NCBI GenBank assembly: GCA_963775125.1
Contig: CAVZHQ010000006.1
Span: 806,001 to 870,000, forward strand
Direction of reading: 5' to 3'
DNA from: JAHECQ01 sp963775125
GTDB lineage: Bacteria > Actinomycetota > Acidimicrobiia > Acidimicrobiales > SZUA-35
Length of the DNA: 64,000 nt
Position numbers and translations under genes: made by a program. Shown here piece by piece: positions 17,816 to 25,919 of the stretch (within the stretch, counting starts at the first letter, position 1; the number at the start of each line of letters is the position of its first letter). Under the pieces are notes generated by a model. The model had not been told where the DNA came from. It did no database searches and saw only the letters and a program-made list of their open reading frames with translations.

Positions 17816-19300
17816 ATGACCCAACCCCATGTCGTCGTCGTCGGTGGCGGCAACGCCGGATTCTGCGCCGCGTTGGCCGCCCACGATGGGGGAGCGCGCG
17901 TCACCCTGCTCGAACGGGCACCGCTCGCGCTGTCGGGCGGTAATTCGGCATTCACGGCAGGCCTCATGCGTTGCGCCTACAACGGGGTCGATGACATCGA
18001 TGCCCTCGTCGACCTCAGCGACGAACAGAAGGCGACGACGGAGTTCGGCAGCTACTCGGCCGACTCGTTCTACGCCGATCTCGGTCGCATCACCGAATAC
18101 CGGTGCGACCCCGACCTCGCCCACACGCTCACCCACAGCAGCCACGAGACGCTTCGGTGGATGAAGGGACACGGTGTCCGCTTTGCCGCCGCCTATGGTC
18201 GCCAGGCGTTCAACGTCGATGGCCGCTTCACCTTCTGGGGCGGAGCCGTCATCGAGACCGTGGGCGGCGGACCCGGGCTCGTCGAGGCGTTGGCAGCCGA
18301 AGCCGCGAAGTTGGGCATTGCCGTGCGCTACGAGGCACGTGCGCTTTCGCTGGTCCGAGACGATTCGGGAGTTCGAGGTGTCGTTGCCCGTATCGGTGGT
18401 GTGACCACCGAACTCGAGGCCGACGCGGTGGTGTTGGCCGCCGGAGGGTTCCAGGCCAACGCCGAATGGCGCACACGCTATCTCGGACCGGGATGGGACC
18501 TCGCCAAGGTTCGCGGCACCCGGTTCAACGTTGGCGACGGGATCCGTATGGCGCTCGACGTCGGTGCGTCGCCTGCCGGCAACTGGTCGGGCTGTCACGC
18601 CGTCGGGTGGGACCAGAACGCGCCGGAATTCGGCGACCTTGCCGTCGGCGACGGCTTCCAGAAGCACAGCTACCCGTTCGGCATCATCGTCAACGCCGAC
18701 GGCCGCCGCTTCGTCGACGAGGGCGCCGACTTCCGGAACTACACCTACGCCAAGTACGGCCGCCGCGTGCTCGAACAACCGAACCAGTTCGCATGGCAGG
18801 TGTTCGACAGCAAGGTGACGCACCTGCTCCGGGACGAATACCGCATCCGCCAGGTCACCAAGGTCACCGCGGACACGCTCGAGGAGTTGGCCGGAAAGAT
18901 GGAGGGCGTCGATCCCAAGGGCTTCCTCGCCACCGTGGCGGAGTACAACGCGTCCATCGACCAGGCGGTCGTGTTCAACCCCAACCTCCTCGATGGACGC
19001 TCGACGTCGGGCATCGCCCCACCCAAGAGCAACTGGGCCAACCCGCTCGACGCGCCCCCGTTCGAGGCGTATGCGATCACCTGTGGCATCACGTTCAGCT
19101 TCGGTGGGGTGCGCATCAACGCCAAGGCCGAGGTCCTCGACGATGCAGGAGACGCCATCTCCGGTCTCTACGCCGCGGGAGAGATGGCGGCGGGGATTTT
19201 CTTCTTCAACTACCCTGGCGGCTCGGGTCTCACCGCCGGGTCGGTGTACGGCCGAATCGCCGGAGCGGGCGCTGCGGCCAGGAGCACAACGGCAGTCTGA
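17816..19300 (+). CDS. tcuA: FAD-dependent tricarballylate dehydrogenase TcuA-like flavoprotein
   Basis: 494 residues in the fumarate reductase/succinate dehydrogenase flavoprotein superfamily. The N-terminal GGGNAGFCAALAAHDGG Rossmann loop binds FAD, LLERAPLALSGGNSAFT is the second FAD contact, and the substrate domain and GLYAAGEMAAG...GGSGLTAGSVYGR C-terminal FAD motif follow. It resembles TcuA, which oxidises tricarballylate to cis-aconitate, but there is no TcuB or transporter beside it, so a related 3-oxo-steroid or dicarboxylate oxidation is possible. It lies 15 bp upstream of a HIBADH-family gene, likely co-transcribed. Confidence 0.82.
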   Translation: MTQPHVVVVGGGNAGFCAALAAHDGGARVTLLERAPLALSGGNSAFTAGLMRCAYNGVDDIDALVDLSDEQKATTEFGSYSADSFYADLGRITEYRCDPDLAHTLTHSSHETLRWMKGHGVRFAAAYGRQAFNVDGRFTFWGGAVIETVGGGPGLVEALAAEAAKLGIAVRYEARALSLVRDDSGVRGVVARIGGVTTELEADAVVLAAGGFQANAEWRTRYLGPGWDLAKVRGTRFNVGDGIRMALDVGASPAGNWSGCHAVGWDQNAPEFGDLAVGDGFQKHSYPFGIIVNADGRRFVDEGADFRNYTYAKYGRRVLEQPNQFAWQVFDSKVTHLLRDEYRIRQVTKVTADTLEELAGKMEGVDPKGFLATVAEYNASIDQAVVFNPNLLDGRSTSGIAPPKSNWANPLDAPPFEAYAITCGITFSFGGVRINAKAEVLDDAGDAISGLYAAGEMAAGIFFFNYPGGSGLTAGSVYGRIAGAGAAARSTTAV

Positions 19301-19315
19301 GGGGAAGTGATCGAC

Positions 19316-20182
19316 ATGAGCGGACCGATTGGTTTCATCGGCCTTGGCGTCATGGGCGAGTCGATGTGTCGCAACCTCATCCGCAAGTCGGGCCGTCCGG
19401 TGCTGGTCTATGACCACGTCGCCGAGCCGGTGCATCGATTGCAGGCCGAAGGCGCGGCCGCTACCACCTCGTTCCAGGCGCTGGCATCGGACGCCGAGGT
19501 GGTCCACCTGTCGTTGCCGGGAGGTCCCGAACTCGAGCAGGTCGTGCTGGGCGACAACGGACTTCTCCGTCACATGGGCACGGGGCAGATGATCGTCGAT
19601 CACACGACGGCTCCGTACCGGCTCACCGTCGATCTGGCCGTCGCCGCAAACGCAGCGGGCGTCGCCTACTGCGATGCGCCGGTCGCGAGAACCCGCCAGG
19701 CTGCCATCGACGGGACGCTCAGCATCATGGTCGGTGGGTCAGAATCCGACTTCGATCGGATCAAGCCCTTGCTCGACTGCATGGCTGCCGATGTCAGCCA
19801 TTGCGGGCCAGTAGGCGCCGGTCAGGTCGTGAAGCTGCTGAACAACATGATCCTCGTTCAGAACGTGAATGCCATCGCCGAGGCGCACGCCATCTCGCAG
19901 AACCTCGGCCTCGATCCGGACGTGGTGTTCGCCACACTGGCCAAAGGGTCGAGCGACAGCTTCGCGCTGCGAAATCATGGCAAGGCAATCCTGGCGGACG
20001 ACTACCCGTTGCTCGCCTTTCCGACTCGCTACGCCCTCAAGGACCTCCAGTACGCCTTGGCCCTCGCCACGGACGCCGAGGTCGACGCGAAGGGTGGGCA
20101 ATTGGCTCGTGACCGGCTGGAGGAAGCGCTCGAGGCCGGATTCGCCGAGGAGTACTGGCCCGTGCTCCGTCGCATCATCTGA
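19316..20182 (+). CDS. NAD(P)-dependent 3-hydroxyisobutyrate dehydrogenase-family oxidoreductase
   Basis: Beta-hydroxyacid dehydrogenase fold: GFIGLGVMGESM (NAD loop) at the N-terminus, DAPVARTRQAAIDGTLSIMVGG (substrate motif) in the middle, and GAGQVVKLLNNMI with the catalytic Lys in the helical domain. About 288 residues. A GTG at 19307 is an alternative start, preceded by GAGGGG. The family oxidises beta-hydroxy acids such as 3-hydroxyisobutyrate or tartronate semialdehyde. The coupling to the TcuA-like flavoprotein suggests a small organic-acid pathway. Confidence 0.87.
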   Translation: MSGPIGFIGLGVMGESMCRNLIRKSGRPVLVYDHVAEPVHRLQAEGAAATTSFQALASDAEVVHLSLPGGPELEQVVLGDNGLLRHMGTGQMIVDHTTAPYRLTVDLAVAANAAGVAYCDAPVARTRQAAIDGTLSIMVGGSESDFDRIKPLLDCMAADVSHCGPVGAGQVVKLLNNMILVQNVNAIAEAHAISQNLGLDPDVVFATLAKGSSDSFALRNHGKAILADDYPLLAFPTRYALKDLQYALALATDAEVDAKGGQLARDRLEEALEAGFAEEYWPVLRRII

Positions 20183-20211
20183 CGGGTCGAGCATCTGAGC
20201 GGAGCTTGCGG

Positions 20212-20556
20212 TCAGCAGCAGTTCGGGCGTCCGAGGGCTCGGTGTACCGCCTCGAGTTTCTGGCCATTGAGCCGAAACCACGCCCACTTACCCCGCTGCT
20301 CCCGCTCGAGGATGCCGGCGGCGACCAATTGGCTGAGGTGGTGGCTGATGGTGGGCTGCGATCGATCGAGCGGCTGGGCGAAATCGCACGCGCATGCCTC
20401 ACCAGCGGAGCTCGACGCGACGATGCTGACCAGGCGAAGCCGGACAGGATCGGCCAGTACCTTCAACACGCCGGCCAGTTCGTTGGCGTCGGCCTCCGAC
20501 AAGGGACCGGCGAGCAGCAGGACGGGGTTGGTCGGTAGGCAAGTCACGAAAAACAT
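20212..20556 (-). CDS. arsR: ArsR/SmtB-family metalloregulator (arsenic/cadmium type)
   Basis: A winged-helix repressor with a C-x-C site in GEACACDFAQ (Cys55 and Cys57 from this start), then the recognition helix QPTISHHLSQLVAAG. The tail ends NCC, adding a vicinal thiol pair. C-x-C in this helix is typical of As(III)/Cd-responding ArsR proteins. I start at ATG 20556; an in-frame ATG at 20598 would put both operator-like repeats inside the coding region and neither has a clear ribosome site, so the start is uncertain. Divergent from arsI, which it probably represses until thiol binding of metal(loid) releases it from DNA. Confidence 0.85.
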   Translation of the reverse strand: MFFVTCLPTNPVLLLAGPLSEADANELAGVLKVLADPVRLRLVSIVASSSAGEACACDFAQPLDRSQPTISHHLSQLVAAGILEREQRGKWAWFRLNGQKLEAVHRALGRPNCC

Positions 20557-20601
20557 ATTGACATACGTCGAAGCGTCAGGCAACATATCGACATACATCG
20601 A
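20552..20601. promoter_or_regulatory. Operator-like direct repeat in the arsR-arsI divergent promoter
   Basis: Two 20-bp copies (aacatatYgacatacRtcga, 18/20 identical) begin 30 bp apart at 20552 and 20582, about three helical turns. Each contains a degenerate dyad (ATYGA...TCGA). The AT-rich island between two divergent arsenic genes is where an ArsR dimer would be expected to bind. The promoter role is inferred. Confidence 0.6.
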
Positions 20602-20651
20602 TACGACGGACCGTTGACCGAGCGGCCTGTCAGAACCGGAAAGTGAATCCC

Positions 20652-21083
20652 ATGCGCCTGCAACTTGCCCTCAACGTGTCGAACCTCGAGGAGTCCATCG
20701 ACTTCTACCACCGCATGTTCGGTGTGGCGCCGGCGAAGGTGAAGGAGGGATACGCCAACTTCGCCATCGACAATCCGCCGCTCAAGCTCGTGCTCTTCGA
20801 AGGCGGCGGCGCTCCCGGCTCGATCAACCATCTGGGCGTCGAGACCGAGTCAGCGGCCGAGGTCTCCTTCGCCGAGGCTCGACTTGCGGCAGAAGGACTC
20901 GACCCGACGCTCACCGCCGAGACCATCTGCTGCTTTGCCGAGAAGACCGAGACCTGGGTCGACGCCCCCGACGGTCAGAAGTGGGAGTGGTACGTGAAGA
21001 CCGGAGACACGGATCAAATGCAGAACGTCGTCCTCCGCCAGGTCGGCGCCGCAGTGGGCGCCGAGACGCCGTGCTGCAGTTGA
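20652..21083 (+). CDS. arsI: ArsI/CadI-family protein (C-As lyase-like VOC dioxygenase)
   Basis: 143 residues of vicinal-oxygen-chelate fold. Candidate Fe(II) ligands are Gln4 (RLQLALNV), His60 (INHLGVE) and Glu112 (WEWYV). The vicinal thiol pair Cys93-Cys94 in ETICCFAEKTETWV matches the organoarsenical-binding cysteines of ArsI, which cleaves the C-As bond of trivalent methyl- and aryl-arsenicals; the cadmium-induced CadI proteins have the same layout. A second Cys pair ends the protein (PCCS), encoded by the first copy of a 17-bp tandem repeat. The ATG at 20652 aligns with the family start; GTG 20643 is upstream in frame. Divergent from arsR. Confidence 0.85.
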   Translation: MRLQLALNVSNLEESIDFYHRMFGVAPAKVKEGYANFAIDNPPLKLVLFEGGGAPGSINHLGVETESAAEVSFAEARLAAEGLDPTLTAETICCFAEKTETWVDAPDGQKWEWYVKTGDTDQMQNVVLRQVGAAVGAETPCCS

Positions 21084-21134
21084 TCCCGTGCTGCAGTTGA
21101 ACCCGTGCTGCAGTTGAACCCGTGCTGCAGTTGG
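21069..21134 (+). repeat. 17-bp tandem repeat over the arsI stop codon
   Basis: Almost four copies of a 17-bp unit (ccgtgctgcagttgaac) start at 21069, 21086, 21103 and 21120. The first copy encodes the last residues and stop of ArsI (Pro-Cys-Cys-Ser-stop). The unit is not a multiple of three, so array changes could alter the ArsI C-terminus only upstream of the stop. Too short and spacer-free to be CRISPR. Confidence 0.85.
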
Positions 21135-21156
21135 AGCGAGCGTTAGACTCCGGCCG

Positions 21157-21939
21157 GTGGCCACCGACTTCGAAGCTCGCCTCGCCGACTTTTGTCAGAC
21201 CATCCTGGTCCCGGGCGACGTGGTGGTCGACGTCGGCGCCCACCTCGGGCGTCACACCATCCCGTTCGCTCGCGCCGTCGGGTCGTCGGGCAAGGTGATC
21301 GCCTTCGAGCCGATCCCGCACATCAACGAGCAGCTGCAGAAGATCCTGCGGGATCAGGCAGCTGCCCGTCCGATGGCGCCGGTGCGCCTGTACGACGTGG
21401 CCCTCGGACCCGCACGGGAGCAGACGACGTTCGTGGTCGTCCCGGAGTACCCCGAGTACTCCGGGCTTCGGGAACGCACCTACGACCAAGGCGACGACGT
21501 CGAGCGCCACCGAATCCCGATCCAGGTCGAGGTCCTCGACGATCTCCTGCGTCCTGAGACCCGGATCGATCTGGTGAAGATCGACACCGAGGGTGGCGAG
21601 TACGGCGTGCTTTGCGGTGCCTCTCGGATCCTCGACGAACAGCGGCCGGTCGTCACCTTCGAGTGCGGCGACAACAGCCTCGTGCACTACGACCACACAG
21701 CCGGCGACCTCTTCGATCTTCTTTCCGACCACGGCTACCGGGTCGAGAACATCAATCGGCAGTCGCTCGACCGGTCCGAGTTCGTCGGGTCCTCCAGGGA
21801 CCAATTGGTGTGGGATTACCTCGCCTTTCCAGTCGAGTGGTCGCCGACCGCAGTCAGCGCTCGTCGGCGCGTCACAAACCTCGGATCCAAAGCGCGGCGT
21901 AACGCGGGCCGGCTCCGGCGCAAGGTCAGCCCGTTCTAG
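21157..21939 (+). CDS. FkbM-family SAM-dependent methyltransferase
   Basis: 260 residues. SAM-binding loop VVDVGAHLGRHTIPFARAVG near residue 24, FEPIPHINEQLQ as the acidic strand-2 residue, and DLVKIDTEGGEYGVLCGA, the FkbM-type motif. FkbM proteins O-methylate sugars, polyketides or lipids. The last ~20 residues are strongly basic (SKARRNAGRLRRKVSPF). Start is GTG 21157. Confidence 0.87.
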   Translation: MATDFEARLADFCQTILVPGDVVVDVGAHLGRHTIPFARAVGSSGKVIAFEPIPHINEQLQKILRDQAAARPMAPVRLYDVALGPAREQTTFVVVPEYPEYSGLRERTYDQGDDVERHRIPIQVEVLDDLLRPETRIDLVKIDTEGGEYGVLCGASRILDEQRPVVTFECGDNSLVHYDHTAGDLFDLLSDHGYRVENINRQSLDRSEFVGSSRDQLVWDYLAFPVEWSPTAVSARRRVTNLGSKARRNAGRLRRKVSPF

Positions 21940-21971
21940 TCCCCAGCGCGGTCACGCTCCATTGGGCGACG

Positions 21972-22298
21972 ATGTACGATCGGCCGGTGCACATCATCGT
22001 CGACGGACAATCCGCCCCTCGCCTCGATCAGGCGTCTGACTTCACGGCGTTCAGCGTCACCTCCGCGGAGCCGACCCGAGACGCTGTCCTGCTCGCATTG
22101 TCCGAGTCCGGAAGCCCGGCACCCGAGGACGACCACGTGTTCGTCAACGTCGAAGCGGTGCGTGCGTGGGCCCTGGCGTCGGGCGCCGAGCCCGAGGCTT
22201 GGGAGGCCGGCTACGCCAAGATGTTGGCCTACGCCGGTTCGAAAGGCTGGATGAACGACGACGCCACGGCGATCAAGGCCCATATCGAAGCCTTGTAG
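21972..22298 (+). CDS. Hypothetical protein, 108 residues
   Basis: Starts at ATG 21972 and ends 10 bp before the convergent CoA-transferase stop. Soluble, acidic, with a mid segment ending EDDHVFVNVEAVRAWALASG and a helical C-terminus (GYAKMLAYAGSKGWMNDDATAIKAHIEAL). I do not recognise a family. Codon usage matches real genes of the window. Confidence 0.6.
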   Translation: MYDRPVHIIVDGQSAPRLDQASDFTAFSVTSAEPTRDAVLLALSESGSPAPEDDHVFVNVEAVRAWALASGAEPEAWEAGYAKMLAYAGSKGWMNDDATAIKAHIEAL

Positions 22299-22308
22299 GG
22301 GGTGAGCG

Positions 22309-23478
22309 TCAGTCCGCCAGCAGCACGCCGGAGGACTCGAGGGCGTCGATGTCGGCCGCCGCGAGGTCGAGCCATTCCGACAGCACCTCGCGGTTGTGCT
22401 CTCCTCGAAGCGGTGCTGGACCTCGGACCGATGATTCCGAGCGCGAGAACCGGTAGGGCGACCGTACGACCCGACGGGTCCCGCCTGCCCGGTCGTCGAT
22501 TTCGGTCAGCGACTCCCGGTGCGCCATCGTGGGAGAGTCGATGGCCTCGATCGGGGTCTTGACGATGCCCCACGCCAAGTTCGCCCGATCCAATGCGCCG
22601 AGCAGCTCCTGGCGGCTGCCGAAGGCGAGCACGTAGTCTCGCCACGCTTCACGCCGAAGCCGGACTTTGGTATCGAGGTCGGCTCCCGGAGGTGTCGGGT
22701 CGGCGAGGCCCAGGACTTCGTTGGCGCACTTCCACACCCATTTGAAGTCGCCCATGACGATGACGGGACCTTCCGGAGCATCCCACACCTCGCCGCCACC
22801 GTTTGGCGGGTCGGCGTAGCCGTCGAGCGCCCAGTGGTTGTAGTCGTCGACGACGGCGAGGGCATCGACCATGGCGATGTCGACGTGCTGGCCCAGGTTC
22901 GTCTGGTCACGGACCCGGAGGGCGGCGAACAATCCGACGAGGCCGTGGAGGCCGGCCGTCGTGTCGGCCACCGAGAGCTGGGAATCGGTGGGAGCAGCGT
23001 TGGCGGCACGGCCCTGGCGATGGAGCCACCCGGATTCTGCGTGCAGGATGCCGGCGTAGGCCGCCCGGCGCGATTCGGGCCCGTCCTGACCGAACCCGCT
23101 GATCGAGACCATGATCAGCTCCGGGTGGTTCGCCGACAGTGTCGCGTAGTCGAGGCCGTACTGCGCCAACACGCCGGGGCGGAAGTTCTCGAGGACGACG
23201 TCGGCCTGATCAGCCAGCAGACGAACGGTCTCTGCGCCGCCGGGGCGAGTGAGGTCGACGCAGATGCCCCGCTTTCCGGCGTTCTGTTGTGCGTAGTAGC
23301 CGGTCTGTGTCCCGCGACGAAGTCCGAAGTGTCGGGTGACGTCACCCTCTGGTGGCTCGACCTTGACGACGTCGGCGCCGAGATCACACAGCATGCGGGC
23401 GGCAAAGGGGCCGGCGAGGACCCGTGTGAGGTCGAGCACCCGCAGGCCGTTCAGTGGGCCACCCAAAGAGTCGTTCAT
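22309..23478 (-). CDS. CaiB/BaiF-family (class III) CoA transferase
   Basis: 389 residues from ATG 23478. The N-terminus GLRVLDLTRVLAGPFAARML and DLGADVVKVEPPEGD is diagnostic of formyl-CoA/carnitine CoA-transferase family III, as are the NAGKRGICVDL and VVLENFRPGV blocks with the catalytic Asp region. It moves CoA between acyl-CoA and free acids without ATP. Consistent with the acyl-CoA dehydrogenases and synthetases nearby. Confidence 0.9.
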   Translation of the reverse strand: MNDSLGGPLNGLRVLDLTRVLAGPFAARMLCDLGADVVKVEPPEGDVTRHFGLRRGTQTGYYAQQNAGKRGICVDLTRPGGAETVRLLADQADVVLENFRPGVLAQYGLDYATLSANHPELIMVSISGFGQDGPESRRAAYAGILHAESGWLHRQGRAANAAPTDSQLSVADTTAGLHGLVGLFAALRVRDQTNLGQHVDIAMVDALAVVDDYNHWALDGYADPPNGGGEVWDAPEGPVIVMGDFKWVWKCANEVLGLADPTPPGADLDTKVRLRREAWRDYVLAFGSRQELLGALDRANLAWGIVKTPIEAIDSPTMAHRESLTEIDDRAGGTRRVVRSPYRFSRSESSVRGPAPLRGEHNREVLSEWLDLAAADIDALESSGVLLAD

Positions 23479-23557
23479 GATGCCCGTTCTACCTGTTCGC
23501 CGAAGTGCACGCCAGCTTGGCTCATGCTGAAGCGGCGTTCGGTCGATGGAAGAGGGG

Positions 23558-25919
23558 ATGTCCACTGCCCGCCTTCGCCGGACTGCCCTTGTCCGCTCGA
23601 CCGCGCTCGCCCTGGTGGTGGCGATGACCGTGGGTTGCGTCGGTAGCGCGACCGAGTCGAGCGGGCCGAGCCGGCCCTCGCTCTCCGAGCCATCGGCCCC
23701 CGCAGCGCCCTCGATTCTGGCGATGGTCGATGCTCCGAGTGGCACCCTTCGCTCGCGTTGGGGCGCGGACGGAACGTCGTCGCAGCGGGCCCAGGGGGCG
23801 CAGGGTGCCAATCCCGCCGGTGCGTCCACGGCTCCGGCCCCCGATCCGTTCGAGGGCCTGACTCGCTTGGCCCATTCGGCGGACGGGCAGTTCGCGCTGC
23901 AAACCGAGTCGGGGGAGTTCGGCTTCCTCACCGGCGTCAACCTCGGGCCGACCCTGCCGGGCCAGTGGCCAGGTGAGCTGGGTGTGGACCGGGCCACCTG
24001 GGACCGTTGGTTCCCGATGATTGCCTCGCTGGGGGTGATGTCGGTTCGCGTCTACACGGTGCAGCCTCCGTCCTTCTACGAGGCGTTGCACGCCTACAAC
24101 CAGGCACACCCGACGCAACCGCTGTACCTGATCCATGGCGTGTGGTTGGCGGAGGATCTGCTGGAAACGTACGGCCACCTGCTCGCTCCCGAGGTCGTGC
24201 AGAGGGCCTCGACGGACGCTCGAGATGCCGTGGCGGCAGTCCACGGCGACATCGAGCTTGCGCCGCGCGTCGGCTACGCGTCGGGCCGCTACACCGCCGA
24301 CGTCTCCCCGTGGGTCGTTGCCTGGGTCTTCGGCGTCGAATTGCCGCCACCCCTCGTGCTCGAAACCGATCGCCGCAACGAGGGGGTGACCTTCACCGGG
24401 ACGTTCGTTTCCGCAACGGCAGACGCCTCGCCGACCGAGGTGTTCCTGGCCCAACAGCTGGACGGTCTCGCGTCCGCCGAGGCCGGTCGGGGACGGACGA
24501 TGCCGCTGTCCTTCGTCAACTGGTCGACCGTCGACCCGTTGCGTCACCCGACCGAACCGTACCCCGAGGAGGACATTGCGGGCATCGACGCCAACCACGT
24601 GCTGCCCGAGGCGGCGTGGGGCGGCGGCATGTTCGCGAGCTATCAGACCTACCCCTACTATCCGGACTTCCTCCGGTACGAGCCGGGCGTCGCCAACTAC
24701 CTGCACGTCCGGCCCGATGGGTCGGGCCGCATCGATCCCTACGCGGGCTACCTTGCCCGGCTGAGGAAGCACCACGAACGGGTCGGCCTGCCGGTGATGG
24801 TGCTCGAGTCCGGCGTTCCGTCGAGTTGGGGGAGTGTCCATTTCGAGCCCGAGATCGGCCGGCATTCGGGCGGCCACGACGAGCGAGCGGCCCTGGCGCT
24901 GACGGCCGGGCTGGTCGATGTGCACAGCGACCTCGGCCTGGCAGGCAGCATCGTCTTCTCGTGGCAGGACGAGTGGTTCAAGGGCACCTACACCCTGCGT
25001 GAGCTCGAGGTTCCCATCGCTCGGCGGGCGTACTGGACGAACGCACTGAACAACGAGTCGAGCTACGGGCTCTTGGCCATGGATCCAGGAGCGGCCGGCG
25101 ACCGAGTCGTCATCGATGGTCTGGTCGACGACTGGAACGACCGCAATGGGCCGGCGCTGTTCGCCGATGCCGGGGGTGGAGGAGCGGTGTCGGCGGTGCG
25201 GGTTCGACACGACGAGGGCTTCCTCTATCTCGCCCTCGAGTTCCGAGACCCGTCTGTCTGGCAGTCCGAGCGGGTGGTCGTCGGTGTCGACACGGTGGAC
25301 GGTGGGACCAGCGGGTTGCCTGGCGCGCCAGAGGTCGGGGTGGACGCCGATGTTGCCTTCGGATTCGGGGGTCGACGACCGGCCGATGCTCAGGTGCGGG
25401 CATCCAACGACTACAACGAACTGGTCCTCGCTCCGCGCCTTGACCTCGACCCGGACCTCGAACCCGACCCTGCACCCGAGTGGAACCCGCAACGAATGCT
25501 GGCCAATCCGCCGCTGCTGCTGCCCGGAGACGGTCGCTCACTGGCCGGCGGAGTGGTTCGATCTCAGCCCACTGCGGTTCGGCAACTCCGACCCGGCCGA
25601 CGCCGACTTCGACAGTCGGACCTTCTGGTCGGCTGAGGACCGAGTCATGGAGATGCGGATTCCGTGGGCCATGTTGGGAATGAGTGATCCGTCGACTCGG
25701 TCGGCGCTGGTCGTCGGCGCGAACGGATCGACGGCGACAGTGACCATCGACGACCTGGCGATCACCGTCGGCGTCGGGCAACGTCGGGCTGCTGAGGTCT
25801 CGTACCGGTGGGAGCCCTGGCGCACGGTGCAGTGGACCGAGCGGTTGAAGCCCGGCGTCGAGGAGATCCAGTCCTCGTTCCGAGACGCAACCAGGCTCGG
25901 CTACCGACCGGCCGATTGA
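23558..25919 (+). CDS. Secreted TIM-barrel (glycoside-hydrolase-like) lipoprotein, copy 2 (frameshift near 25545)
   Basis: Starts MSTARLRRTALVRST and carries a lipoprotein signal with lipobox AMTVGC. The catalytic-like barrel repeats the copy-1 landmarks: RVYTVQPPSFYEALHAY, YLIHGVWLAEDLLE, RYTADVSPWVVAWVFGVE, PLSFVNWSTVDPLRHP, YYPDFLRYEPGV, PVMVLESGVPSSWG, FSWQDEWFKGTY. The second region is a DOMON/CBM9-like beta-sandwich (DGLVDDWNDRN...VSAVRVRHDEGFLYLALEF). The frame changes by one base near 25545, after which PAEWFDLSPLRFG...RVMEMRIPWAMLGMSDPS continues the same domain. At the nucleophile position copy 1 has MEFG and copy 2 has LESG. Function unknown. Confidence 0.7.

Noticed and set aside
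21069..21134. CRISPR-like array
   Set aside because: The repeat unit is 17 bp with no spacers between copies and there are no cas genes; it is a simple tandem repeat.
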